Shown here piece after piece: positions 50,654-59,468 of a stretch of DNA of 64,000 nucleotides. Positions within the stretch are counted from its first letter, which is position 1; each line of letters opens with the position of its first letter. Origin of the DNA: Pseudomonas putida (GTDB taxonomy: Bacteria; Pseudomonadota; Gammaproteobacteria; Pseudomonadales; Pseudomonadaceae); contig NZ_CP039371.1 in assembly GCF_005080685.1 (NCBI RefSeq), forward strand, positions 1,488,001-1,552,000. The letters are read 5' to 3'. A model generated the notes under the pieces. It worked only from the letters and a program-made list of their open reading frames with translations, did not search any database and was not told where the DNA came from. The position numbers and the translations under genes are program-made.

Positions 50654-52735
50654 TCAGTGCTTGGCCACCTGCGAGCTGGCGCTCAGGTAGTCGAGCAAAA
50701 TGCGACCGGTTTCGGACAGATAGGCGTCGTCCTCCGGCTTGGTGTCTTCATCCTCCGCCGGCAGGGCGTCCTCGTCTTCCTTCTTCAGCTCCTTGAGCGG
50801 CTCTTCGCCCTTGGCCTTGCGGCGGATGTTCTCCAGGGCCAGTTGCTTGGCCTCGATCTCATCGTGGCGCGCGCGGCGCTCCTGCTCGTTGAGGCTGACG
50901 GTCTTCTCATTCATCAGCTTTTGCGTCAGCGCCAGGCGGTCACGGATGTAGGTGAACTCGGCATCCTTGGCGCTGCGCGCCTCATGCTGCGCCTTGAGCT
51001 GGGCCAGGTACGGTTTGAACGGGTCGGCCGCAGGCTTGACCACTGGACGAATGGTGTCCCATGGCATCGCTTCGGGCAGGGCGCTTTCGCCGATTTCCTT
51101 GGTGTCGATGATCGACGGGTAGTCGATGTCCGGCAGCACGCCCTGGTGCTGGGTGCTCTGCCCGGAAACCCGGTAGAACTTGGCCAGGGTCAGCTTCAGC
51201 TCGCCATGGTTGAGCGGCTGGATGGTCTGCACGGTGCCCTTGCCGAAGGTCTGGCCACCGATGATCAGCGCGCGGTGGTAGTCCTGCATGGCGCCGGCGA
51301 AGATCTCTGAGGCCGAGGCCGAGAGTCGGTTCACCAGCAGCGCCAGCGGGCCTTTGTAGAAGGCGCCGGTGTTCTCGTCTTCGAGCACGTCGACGCGACC
51401 GTCGCTGTTGCGCACCAGCACCGTCGGGCCCTTGTCGATGAACAGGCTGGTCAGCTCGGTGGCTTCCTGCAGCGAGCCACCACCATTGTTGCGCAGGTCA
51501 ATGACCACACCGTCGACTTTTTCCTTCTGCAACTCGGTGAGCAGCTTCTTCACGTCACGCGTAGTGCTCTTGTACTCGGGGTCGCCAGCACGGTAGGCCT
51601 TGAAGTCGAGGTAGAACGCCGGGATCTCGATGATGCCCAGCTTGTAGTCACGCCCATCCTGCTTGAGCTTGAGCACCGACTTCTTGGCCGCCTGCTCCTC
51701 GAGCTTGACCGCCTCGCGGGTGATCGCGACGATCTTCGTGGTCTGGTCGTTCGGTGCATTGCTGGCCGGGATGATTTCCAGACGCACCACCGAGCCTTTC
51801 GGGCCACGGATCAGCTTGACCACTTCGTCCAGGCGCCAGCCGACCACGTCGACCATTTCCTTGTTGCCCTGGGCCACGCCGATGATCTTGTCGGCCGGGG
51901 CCACCTGCTTGGTCTTGGCCGCCGGGCCTGCCGGCACCAGGCGCACGATCTTGACCTGGTCGTTGTCGCTCTGCAGCACCGCGCCGATGCCCTCGAGCGA
52001 CAGGCTCATGTTGATGTCGAAGTTTTCCGCGTTGTCCGGCGACAGGTAGTTGGTGTGCGGGTCGTAGGACTGGGCGAAGGTGTTGATGTAGGCCTGGAAG
52101 ATGTCTTCGGCACGGGTCTGGTCGAGGCGCGCCAGCTGATTCTTGTAGCGCTTGGTCAGGGTTTCCTGGATCTGCTTGGGATCCTTGCCGGCCAGCTTCT
52201 GGCGCAGCACCTCGTCCTTGACGCGTTTGCGCCACAGGTCGTCGAGTTCGGCCTGGTTTTTCATCCACGGCGCGTCCTTGCGGTCGACCAGCAAGGTCTC
52301 GCGGGTGGTGAAGTCCATTTTGTCGACGCCCTTGGCCAGCTCGGCCAGGGCGAAGTCCAGCCGCGATTTGACGCGGTCGAGGTAGCGTTTGTAGATGGTG
52401 AAACCAGGGTCGAGGTTACCGCTCTTGAGGAAGTCGTCGAATTGCGTCTTCCACTTGTCGAATTCGGCGATGTCGGCGGCGGTGAAGTAACTGCGCGCCG
52501 GGTCCAGCAGCTTGATGTAGCTGTCGTAGATGATGACGGAGCGGGCGTCGTCCAGCGGCGGTTTGCTGTAGTGGTGGCGCTTGAGCAGCTCGACCACGTT
52601 GAGGCTGGCGACGATCTCGTCGCGGTCAGGCTGCAAGCTGTCCCACTTGTTGGCGGCCGACGCATTGCCGCCGAGCGCGAGGCTGCCAAGGCCGATGACC
52701 ATGGCGAGGGCGGTGCTGGGAAGGAATTGCTTCAT
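50654..52735 (-). CDS. prc: Periplasmic tail-specific protease (C-terminal processing peptidase)
   Basis: 693 aa. Signal peptide MKQFLPSTALAMVIGLGSLA LGGNASA, then a Tsp N-terminal domain, a PDZ domain at about 240-330 (LEGIGAVLQSDNDQVKIVRLVPAGPA) and an S41 domain. The Ser/Lys dyad is likely Ser474 in LSASASEIFAGAM and Lys499 in TFGKGTVQ. It degrades or trims periplasmic proteins with non-polar C termini, including peptidoglycan-related lipoproteins. The start is set by the signal peptide; eleven upstream codons are discarded. Confidence 0.95.
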   Translation of the reverse strand: MKQFLPSTALAMVIGLGSLALGGNASAANKWDSLQPDRDEIVASLNVVELLKRHHYSKPPLDDARSVIIYDSYIKLLDPARSYFTAADIAEFDKWKTQFDDFLKSGNLDPGFTIYKRYLDRVKSRLDFALAELAKGVDKMDFTTRETLLVDRKDAPWMKNQAELDDLWRKRVKDEVLRQKLAGKDPKQIQETLTKRYKNQLARLDQTRAEDIFQAYINTFAQSYDPHTNYLSPDNAENFDINMSLSLEGIGAVLQSDNDQVKIVRLVPAGPAAKTKQVAPADKIIGVAQGNKEMVDVVGWRLDEVVKLIRGPKGSVVRLEIIPASNAPNDQTTKIVAITREAVKLEEQAAKKSVLKLKQDGRDYKLGIIEIPAFYLDFKAYRAGDPEYKSTTRDVKKLLTELQKEKVDGVVIDLRNNGGGSLQEATELTSLFIDKGPTVLVRNSDGRVDVLEDENTGAFYKGPLALLVNRLSASASEIFAGAMQDYHRALIIGGQTFGKGTVQTIQPLNHGELKLTLAKFYRVSGQSTQHQGVLPDIDYPSIIDTKEIGESALPEAMPWDTIRPVVKPAADPFKPYLAQLKAQHEARSAKDAEFTYIRDRLALTQKLMNEKTVSLNEQERRARHDEIEAKQLALENIRRKAKGEEPLKELKKEDEDALPAEDEDTKPEDDAYLSETGRILLDYLSASSQVAKH

Positions 52736-52878
52736 GCTGATTCGACGTGGAGGCAATTGATCACGCATAGTAGGCCGTCTTTTCCGTTCGCCGGTTCCAA
52801 AGATCCGGTCGCATACTGCAAAAAGCCTGGGACATAGCGGTCCCAGGCTCAGTCATATGATTCAACTATGGAGGCACT

Positions 52879-53841
52879 GTGAAGGCATTGCAAGGCGTTG
52901 ACGGACATGTGACCTGGGGCGAAGCCGAACGACCCACCTGTGACGCGGGCCAAGTGCGCATTCGCGTGGCTGCAGCGGGGCTTAACCGCGCCGATCTGCT
53001 GCAAAAGGCGGGGCTTTACCCGCCACCGCCAGGTGCCAGCCCGTACATGGGCCTGGAGTGCGCCGGGGTGATCGAGGAAGTGGGTGCCGGTGCCGACTGG
53101 CGCGTGGGTGACCGCGTATGCGCGCTGTTGGCCAGCGGCGCGATGGCCGAGGAAGTGGTGGTCGACGCCCGCCATGTGCTGCCGGTACCTGAAGGCCTGA
53201 GCCTGCATGAAGCGGCGGCGTTGCCCGAGGTGTATGCCACCGCCTGGTTGAACATCTTCCAGCTTGGCGGCGTGAAGGCCGGCGAGAAGGTACTGGTGCA
53301 TGCCGGTGCCAGTGGCGTGGGTAGCGCGGCGATCCAGCTGTGCAAGGCCTTCGGCAGCCCCGTGTGGGTCAGCGTTGGCTCCAAGGACCGCCTGGACTAC
53401 TGCCAGGCCCTCGGCGCCGCGGGTGGCGTGGTACGTAACGAGAACCTCGACGACCTGGAAGGCTTCGGGCCGTTCGATGTAATCCTCGACCCGGTGGGCG
53501 CCAGCTATGGCCAGCTCAACCTCAAGCTCCTGGCACGTGATGGGCGTTGGGTGATCATCGGTCTTATGGGTGGGCGTAAGGTCGAACTGGACCTGGCCCT
53601 GGTGCTGGGCAAGCGCCTGCAGGTCACAGGCTCGACGCTGCGCAACCGCGACGATGGCTTCAAGGCCGAATTGCTGCGTGATCTGCAACAGCAGGTATGG
53701 CCGCTGTTCAGCGAAGGGCGTTTGTCGCCGCAGCTGGTCGATACCTACCCGGTGGAGTTCGCCCAGGCAGCGTATGCCGAGCTTGAGAGCAATCAGGTGT
53801 CGGGCAAGCTGGTGATGGTGATCGACCCTAGCCTGGTGTAG
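52879..53841 (+). CDS. NADPH:quinone oxidoreductase-type MDR dehydrogenase
   Basis: 320 aa zinc-independent medium-chain reductase. The N-terminal GroES-like domain contains AAGLNRADLLQKAGLYPPPPGAS and YMGLECAGVIEEVGAG; the Rossmann motif is VLVHAGASGVGSAAIQLCKAFG. Catalytic zinc cysteines are absent. It probably reduces quinones or alpha,beta-unsaturated carbonyls with NADPH. Divergent from prc across 143 bp. Confidence 0.92.
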   Translation: MKALQGVDGHVTWGEAERPTCDAGQVRIRVAAAGLNRADLLQKAGLYPPPPGASPYMGLECAGVIEEVGAGADWRVGDRVCALLASGAMAEEVVVDARHVLPVPEGLSLHEAAALPEVYATAWLNIFQLGGVKAGEKVLVHAGASGVGSAAIQLCKAFGSPVWVSVGSKDRLDYCQALGAAGGVVRNENLDDLEGFGPFDVILDPVGASYGQLNLKLLARDGRWVIIGLMGGRKVELDLALVLGKRLQVTGSTLRNRDDGFKAELLRDLQQQVWPLFSEGRLSPQLVDTYPVEFAQAAYAELESNQVSGKLVMVIDPSLV

Positions 53842-53849
53842 GCAGGCCC

Positions 53850-53943
53850 GGCCCCTTCGCGGGACAAGCCCGCTCCCACAGGCGCATCACCGTGTCCGGA
53901 TGAATGATGACCTGTGGGAGCGGGCTTGCCCCGCGAAGGGGCC
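53850..53943. repeat. REP pair
   Basis: Arms GGCCCCTTCGCGGGACAAGC and complement at 53911-53943, between the convergent quinone reductase and HAD genes. Confidence 0.9.
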
Positions 53944-53962
53944 AGAACCGACGCAGCAGGTT

Positions 53963-54616
53963 TCAGCTCCAGCTCAAAATCGGCCAGCCATTGGTCTGTG
54001 CATGCTCACGCAGCACCGCATCGGGGTTGACCGCATGCGGATGGTCGACCTTCAACAGCAACGGCAGATCGTTGCGCGAATCGGAATAGAAACTCGCGCC
54101 CTCCAGATTCTCCTGCTCCTGGTCCAGCCACTCCATCAGCCGCGTGATCTTGCCCTCGCGGTAGGTCAGCACCCCATGGGTCTTGCCGGTATACACCCCA
54201 TTGACCGCCTCCAGCTCGATCGCCAGGTATTCATCCACGCCCAGGCGCGCCGCAATCGGCCCGACCAGGTGCGTGCCGCTGGCCGAGATGATCAGGATGC
54301 GGTCGCCGCGCTGCCGGTGTTCGGCAATGCAGCGGCAGGCGTCGCCGTAGATGATCGGTTCGATCACGTCCTCGACCCATGGCTCGACCAGGTGCGCGAC
54401 TTCCTCCAGGGTACGCCCGGCAATCGGCTCCAGGCTGAAGGCCATGTATTCCTCCATGCGCAGGTGGCCCCTGCCGTAGGCCTCCATCAGTTCACGGTCG
54501 CGGCGCAGGAACTCCTTGCCATCGACCCAGCCCAGGCGGGCCATCTGCTCGCTCCAGAGCGAGGCGCAGTCGCCATGAATGAGGGTTTCGTCCAGATCGA
54601 AAATTGCCAGTGCCAT
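53963..54616 (-). CDS. HAD-superfamily (SerB-like, subclass IB) phosphatase
   Basis: 217 aa. Nucleophile motif FDLDETL with Asp7 and Asp9, second motif RILIISASGTHL, third SDSRNDLPLL. Subclass IB members remove phosphate from small molecules such as phosphoserine, histidinol phosphate or phosphocholine-type compounds. As last gene of a leftward locus with an ABC importer and a phosphodiesterase/phosphatase, it may dephosphorylate the imported substrate. Confidence 0.88.
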   Translation of the reverse strand: MALAIFDLDETLIHGDCASLWSEQMARLGWVDGKEFLRRDRELMEAYGRGHLRMEEYMAFSLEPIAGRTLEEVAHLVEPWVEDVIEPIIYGDACRCIAEHRQRGDRILIISASGTHLVGPIAARLGVDEYLAIELEAVNGVYTGKTHGVLTYREGKITRLMEWLDQEQENLEGASFYSDSRNDLPLLLKVDHPHAVNPDAVLREHAQTNGWPILSWS

Positions 54617-54626
54617 ATACGTCTCC

Positions 54627-55616
54627 TTAGGCCACTTCCCGCAATGCTGTAGGGTCGATGGACAATGCCACCTGTTGGCCGTCCGCGTACAGGTCTGCCG
54701 ACGAGCGATTGAGCACGTCGACCACCAGTTCCACGTCGCGCACCTGCACCCGGTAGCGGATCACGTTGCCCAGCAGGCTGTGGCTGCGCACCAGGCCCTG
54801 CAGTTCGCCCTCGCGGCCGAGGCTGATGGCTTCCGGGCGGATCGCCAGGCGGCTGTCGATCGGGCGCTGCAGCAGGCGGCTGGCGCTTTGTGGATCGAGC
54901 AGGTTGTAGTTGCCGATAAAGCCCGCGGCGAACAGGTCCACCGGGGCGGTATAGAGGGTTTCGGCATCACCGCTCTGGACGATACGCCCTTCGTTCATCA
55001 GGAAGATGCGGTCCGACATGGTCAGCGCTTCTTCCTGGTCGTGGGTCACGAAGATGGTCGTCAACCCGAGCTCGCGCTGGATGGCACGGATCTGTTCGCG
55101 CAGGTGCTTGCGGATGCGCGCATCCAGCGCCGACAGGGGTTCGTCGAGCAACAGCAGGCGCGGGCGGGTGACCAGTGAACGGGCCAGGGCCACGCGCTGG
55201 CACTGGCCGCCCGACAGCTGGACTGGGTAGCGCCCGGCGAAGCTGCCCAGCTCGACCAGGGCCAGGGCTTCTGCCACCCGCGCCTGGCGCTCGCTACCGG
55301 CGACTTTCTGCATGCGCAGGCCAAAGGCTACGTTCTGCTCGACGGTCATGTTGGGGAACAACGCATAGCTCTGGAACACCATGCCGATGCCGCGCTTTTG
55401 CGGGCTCAGCGGCACCAGGTCGTGGCCATCGAGAAGGATGCGGCCGCTGTCCACCGAGGTCAGCCCGGCGATGCAGCGCAGCAACGTGGACTTGCCGCAT
55501 CCCGAGGGGCCGAGCAGGGTGACGAATTCGCCGCGTTCGATCTGGCAGTCGATGTCCTGGAACACCGGGGTGCCTGCGTAACGCTTGTGCAGCCGTTGCA
55601 CGCTGACGAAGCTCAT
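54627..55616 (-). CDS. ABC transporter ATP-binding protein (spermidine/putrescine-Fe3+ class)
   Basis: 329 aa. Walker A GPSGCGKST at residues 36-44, Q-loop FQSYALFPNMTV, signature LSGGQCQRVALA, Walker B LLLLDEPLSALDAR, H-loop FVTHDQEEAL, and a C-terminal TOBE domain. The class contains PotA, AfuC/FbpC and phosphonate importers. One base separates it from the permease gene upstream (stop 55618). Confidence 0.93.
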   Translation of the reverse strand: MSFVSVQRLHKRYAGTPVFQDIDCQIERGEFVTLLGPSGCGKSTLLRCIAGLTSVDSGRILLDGHDLVPLSPQKRGIGMVFQSYALFPNMTVEQNVAFGLRMQKVAGSERQARVAEALALVELGSFAGRYPVQLSGGQCQRVALARSLVTRPRLLLLDEPLSALDARIRKHLREQIRAIQRELGLTTIFVTHDQEEALTMSDRIFLMNEGRIVQSGDAETLYTAPVDLFAAGFIGNYNLLDPQSASRLLQRPIDSRLAIRPEAISLGREGELQGLVRSHSLLGNVIRYRVQVRDVELVVDVLNRSSADLYADGQQVALSIDPTALREVA

Positions 55617-55617
55617 G

Positions 55618-56412
55618 TCAGGTCTTGTCCTTGTTCAGACGGTTGGCGATCCAGGTCATGACCAATACGAAGGCGAAGTAGGAGATGACCAGGGCGCTGT
55701 TGAAATGACCGCTGCTGTTGCGCATGTTGTTCAGGTACACCTGCAGGGTCTCGTAGCGCGTGCCGACCAGCAGGTTGGCGAACACGAACTCGCCGAACAG
55801 GAACGAGAACGACAGCAGCAGCGCCACCATCAGGCCTTTGCGCAGGTTCGGCAGTACCACCAGAAAGGCGGCCTGCCAGGTGCTGGCGCCGAGCAACTGG
55901 GCGGCGTCCATCAGGTCGCGCAGGTTGATGGCCTGGAGGTTGTTGGTGATCGCCCGGTACATGAACGGCAGGGCGATGGTGAAGTAGCAGCCGATCAGGA
56001 TCCACGGCGTGCCGACCATGGCCATCGGCCCGCTGCCATACAGTTGCAGCAGCCCCACCGACGACACCACCGGCGGCACCGCGAACGGCAGCAGGATGAG
56101 GACGTTCATCAGTGCGTCGAGCCGGGGGAAGTGATAGTGCACCACGAACAACAGCGGCAGGATCAGCAACACCGACAGCACCAGTGCGCCCACGCACACC
56201 AGTAGCGACTGGCCGAAGGCGGCGAGGAAGCGTGGCTCGCTCCACAGCGCCAGGTACCACTTGAAGGTCAAACCGCTGGGCAGCAGGCTGGCCGACCAGC
56301 TGGTGGCCAGCGAGTAGAGCAGGGTCCCGGCCAGCGGCAGCAGCAGGATCAGGAACAGCAGGTACACCACCACGCGGTGATACAGGCTGGCCGAAAAGGG
56401 CTTAACGGGCAT
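55618..56412 (-). CDS. ABC transporter permease, second subunit
   Basis: 264 aa, six membrane helices. The EAA loop reads DLMDAAQLLGASTWQAAFLVVLPNLRKGL. It is PotC-like. Its start overlaps the stop of the first permease gene by 11 bp. Confidence 0.92.
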   Translation of the reverse strand: MPVKPFSASLYHRVVVYLLFLILLLPLAGTLLYSLATSWSASLLPSGLTFKWYLALWSEPRFLAAFGQSLLVCVGALVLSVLLILPLLFVVHYHFPRLDALMNVLILLPFAVPPVVSSVGLLQLYGSGPMAMVGTPWILIGCYFTIALPFMYRAITNNLQAINLRDLMDAAQLLGASTWQAAFLVVLPNLRKGLMVALLLSFSFLFGEFVFANLLVGTRYETLQVYLNNMRNSSGHFNSALVISYFAFVLVMTWIANRLNKDKT

Positions 56413-57241
56413 GGTAGCTCCTCTTCAGCAGCCATTGGTGGACCACCGTGACCAGCGTCATCAGACCCACCAGCACCATGGCCAGGGCGCTGGCCAGGTT
56501 CGGGTCGAGGCTGATGTCGCCCGCCACCAGGCTGGCGATACGGATCGGCAGCACATTGAAGTTACCGGTGGTCAGCGCGTACACCGTGGCGTAGGCACCC
56601 AGGGCGTTGGCCAGGAGAATGACGAAGGTGCCGAGCAGTGCCGGGGTAAGCACCGGTAGCCCGATGTGCCGCCAGTACTGCCAATGGTTGGCCCCCAGCA
56701 GCGCGGCGGACTCGCGCCAGTCTTCGCGCAGGGCGTCGAAGGCGGGGTAGAGCAGCAGCACGCCGAGCGGGATCTGAAAATAGGTGTACACCAGGATCAG
56801 GCCGCTCTTGGAGTAGATGCTGAAGTCCTGGAGCAGGCCGATCTGCTTGAGCAGCAGGGTCAGCGCGCCGTTGAAACCGAGCAGGATGATGAAGGCGAAG
56901 GCCAGCGGCACCCCGGCAAAGTTGCTGGTCATGTTGGCGAACGCACTGACGAAATCGCGCAGCCGCGAGTCCACCTGGCGCAGCGAATAGGCGCCGAGGG
57001 TGGCGATGACGATGCCGAACAGGCTCGACCAGAAGCTGATTTCAAGGCTGCGCTGCAAGGCCTGCAGGTAGAACTTCGAGGCGAATACCTTGGTGAAGTT
57101 TTCCAGGCCCCAGCCGGTTTCCGATTGCAGGCTGCTGATGGCCACCCAGGCCAACGGGGCGATCTGGAAGATGACGAAGAACACGGCGAACGGCAACAGG
57201 CAGAGCAGGGCGAGATGGCGGCCACGGTTGCCGGCCCTCAC
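56402..57241 (-). CDS. ABC transporter permease, first subunit
   Basis: 279 aa. Starts at GTG 57241 (VRAGNRGRHLALLCLLPFAVFFVIF), which overlaps the phosphatase stop (GTGA). The longer open frame upstream is antisense-like composition and is discarded. Six helices; EAA-type loop ALREDWRESAALLGANHWQYWRHIGLPVLTPALL. PotB-like partner of the second permease. Confidence 0.9.
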   Translation of the reverse strand: MRAGNRGRHLALLCLLPFAVFFVIFQIAPLAWVAISSLQSETGWGLENFTKVFASKFYLQALQRSLEISFWSSLFGIVIATLGAYSLRQVDSRLRDFVSAFANMTSNFAGVPLAFAFIILLGFNGALTLLLKQIGLLQDFSIYSKSGLILVYTYFQIPLGVLLLYPAFDALREDWRESAALLGANHWQYWRHIGLPVLTPALLGTFVILLANALGAYATVYALTTGNFNVLPIRIASLVAGDISLDPNLASALAMVLVGLMTLVTVVHQWLLKRSYHAR

Positions 57242-58044
57242 TTGAGCAGCTCCCGACACACGGTCTTGTCGTGCGCCGCGCCGAGCAGTTCGCAGATGGT
57301 GCCGCACAGCTCGGTCTGCAGTGGCTTGGCGGCAGGGTCGAGGCTGAACGCTTCGCCGAAGACGAACAGCGGTACTTCGCGCTCCTCGGCCAGCAGGCCA
57401 TTGTGCGAGCGGTCGTTGTTCATGCCATGGTCGGCGGTGACCAACACCTGGTAGCCCTCCTCGAGCCAGTGCGGCAGGTAGTCGGCCAGGAGGATGTCGG
57501 CGGTGCGCGCGGCATTGCGGTACTGGCTGCTGTCCAGGCCGTGGCGGTGGCCGATGTCGTCGATGCTCATCGGGTGCACCAGGAGGAAGTTGGGCGCGTG
57601 GCGGCGGCGCAGGTACTCGGCATCGGCCAGCAGGTGCGAATCGGGGTAGCGGTCGTCCCAGTAGAACAGGCCGTGCTGGATCGGCAGCTTCGGCGCATGG
57701 GTATGGCGGTCGCGCAGAGGATCGAAAGGCGAGCGGTTGTACAGCTCGCTCATCCAGTGATAGGCCGCTGCGGCGGTGCCCAGGTTGGCCTCGCGTGCGT
57801 AGTGGAACACGCTGCGCTGGGTCGAGAGGCGGTTGACGTTGTTGTGCACGATGCCGCTGTCGATCGGCGCGACGCCGGTGAGGATGCATTCGTACAGCGG
57901 GCGTGACAGGGAGGGCAGCTCGCATTCCACGCGATACAGCGCGGCGCGGTCGGCCTCGACATAGGCATGCAGGTGGCCCATGGCGTGGTGGGCGACTTGG
58001 TGGTTGAGGCCGTCGAGCAGGACGAGGATGACGTTGTGTTGCAT
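57238..58044 (-). CDS. Alkaline phosphatase-superfamily phosphodiesterase/phosphatase
   Basis: 268 aa of the type I phosphodiesterase/nucleotide pyrophosphatase group (PF01663). Starts MQHNVILVLLDGLNHQVAHHA; the metal-binding Asp is in VLLDGLN, with SMDIDDIGHRHG-like metal ligands (HPMSIDDIGHRHGLDSS) and VLVTADHGMNNDRSHNG. There is no signal peptide, so it acts in the cytoplasm on an imported organophosphate or phosphonate. It lies inside the ABC locus, between the binding protein and permease genes. Confidence 0.88.
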   Translation of the reverse strand: MQHNVILVLLDGLNHQVAHHAMGHLHAYVEADRAALYRVECELPSLSRPLYECILTGVAPIDSGIVHNNVNRLSTQRSVFHYAREANLGTAAAAYHWMSELYNRSPFDPLRDRHTHAPKLPIQHGLFYWDDRYPDSHLLADAEYLRRRHAPNFLLVHPMSIDDIGHRHGLDSSQYRNAARTADILLADYLPHWLEEGYQVLVTADHGMNNDRSHNGLLAEEREVPLFVFGEAFSLDPAAKPLQTELCGTICELLGAAHDKTVCRELLK

Positions 58045-58071
58045 GGTGGCTCCAGTCAAAAACCGCGTTGC

Positions 58072-58103
58072 CTTCTTCGCGGGTTTACCCGCGAAGAGGC
58101 CCT
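58072..58103. repeat. Single REP hairpin inside the ABC operon
   Basis: CTTCGCGGGT-TT-ACCCGCGAAG, perfect 10-bp arms, between the binding-protein stop and the phosphatase start. An RNA hairpin at this place typically protects the upstream mRNA, giving more binding protein than permease. Confidence 0.85.
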
Positions 58104-58127
58104 TACAGACCCCGACAGGTTCGGGCC

Positions 58128-59192
58128 TTACTCCATTTCGATGATCACCTGTTCCTGCCACATCTGCGGCAGTTTCTTCGAGGTGGCTTCCCAGGCTTCG
58201 GCATTCTTGATCGGTTGGGCGGCCTTGTACTGGTCGTTGGGCAGCAGCTTGGCCTGCACGTCTGCCGGCAGCTTCAAGTGCTCGGCACGGATCGGCCGGG
58301 CATGACCCTTGGCCAGGTTGATCTGACCGGCGTCGCTGAAGATGTATTCACGCGCCAGCTTGGCCGCGTTCGGGTGCTTGGCGTACTTGTTGATCACGGT
58401 GGTATAGCCCGAGATCACCGAACCGTCGGAGGGGATCAGTACTTCGAAGCGCTTGGGGTCGATCTGTTCGCGGTAGCTCAGGCCGTTGAAGTCCCACACC
58501 ACGCCCACTTCGACCTCGCCCTTTTCCAGGGTCTGGATGGTCGGGTTGGCGAGCGAAAGGCGCTTCTGCTGGGCAAGCTTGGTGAACAAAGCGAGACCAG
58601 GCGCGATGTTGCTTTCGTCGCCCTTGTAGGCGATGGCCGCGGCCAGGACGCCGTTGGCGGCCTGGGCAGCGGTGCCGACATCGCCGATGGCGACCTTGTA
58701 CTTGCCCTGTTCCAGGTCGTGCCAGGAGGTCGGCCGCTCGCCTTCCTTGACCAGGTCCTTGTTGATGATGAAGGCGATGGTGCCGGTATAGGCGAGCGCC
58801 CAGTGGCCGTCCTCGTCCTTGGCCCAATCGGGCACCTGGTCCCAGGTGCTCGGCTTGTAGGGTTGGGTCACGCCCTTGGCCACGGCAATCGGGCCGAACG
58901 CCGCGCCAACGTCGCCGATGTCGGCGCTGGCGTTGCTTTTCTCGGCCTCGAACTTGGCGATTTCCTGCGCCGAGCTCATGTCGGTGTCGCTGTGCTTGAG
59001 GCCATACTGGCTGGCCAGGTCATCCCAGGTGCCTTTCCAGTTGGCCCAGGCGTCGGGCATGCCCACGCTGTTGACCTGGCCTTCCTTGCGAGCCGCGTCT
59101 TCCAGTGCCGTGAGGTCGGGCCCGGCGGCCATGACCGAGGTGCACAAGGTGATAGCCGAACCGAGCAGTGACGCCATGAACAGTTTTTTCAT
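58128..59192 (-). CDS. ABC transporter periplasmic substrate-binding protein
   Basis: 354 aa. Signal peptide MKKLFMASLLGSAITLCTSVMA followed by AGPDLTALEDAARKEGQVNSVGMPDAWANW, as in iron(III)/phosphonate/spermidine-type extracellular binding proteins. It is the first gene of the locus and the start at 59192 is fixed by the signal peptide and AAGGAG. Substrate unknown; no binding-site residues can be assigned by eye. Confidence 0.9.
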   Translation of the reverse strand: MKKLFMASLLGSAITLCTSVMAAGPDLTALEDAARKEGQVNSVGMPDAWANWKGTWDDLASQYGLKHSDTDMSSAQEIAKFEAEKSNASADIGDVGAAFGPIAVAKGVTQPYKPSTWDQVPDWAKDEDGHWALAYTGTIAFIINKDLVKEGERPTSWHDLEQGKYKVAIGDVGTAAQAANGVLAAAIAYKGDESNIAPGLALFTKLAQQKRLSLANPTIQTLEKGEVEVGVVWDFNGLSYREQIDPKRFEVLIPSDGSVISGYTTVINKYAKHPNAAKLAREYIFSDAGQINLAKGHARPIRAEHLKLPADVQAKLLPNDQYKAAQPIKNAEAWEATSKKLPQMWQEQVIIEME

Positions 59193-59333
59193 CCGAAGCT
59201 CCTTGGGGAGTGCCTTTGCGATCTGTGTTTTGGTTGAACCTGTTGCCGGGGCGCATTGCTTCGGGCGCGCAGACCTCGACACGGTAGCGAAGGCGCGTGG
59301 CAGTTTGATGTAGGAGAAGGCATGCATAGAAGG

Positions 59334-59349
59334 TTCCAGTTTCCTGGAA
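59334..59349. promoter_or_regulatory. Palindrome upstream of the ABC locus
   Basis: TTCCAG-TTTC-CTGGAA, perfect 6-bp arms, about 140 bp before the binding-protein start. Candidate operator; no regulator gene is adjacent. Confidence 0.45.
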
Positions 59350-59468
59350 TTACAGCGTAGACCAGTTCACAGCGGCGATCAGGTCGCCTTGTCACAGGAT
59401 GTTCATGCAGCGGCCTGGGGCCTCGCCGGGCGGCGCAGGCTCCAGGTCACCGGGGGGAGGGGCAGGGC

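Noticed and set aside
56402..57925. 507-aa version of the first permease
   Set aside because: The added 228 residues are Arg/Pro-rich antisense of the phosphatase gene; GTG 57241 overlapping its stop gives a normal 279-aa permease.
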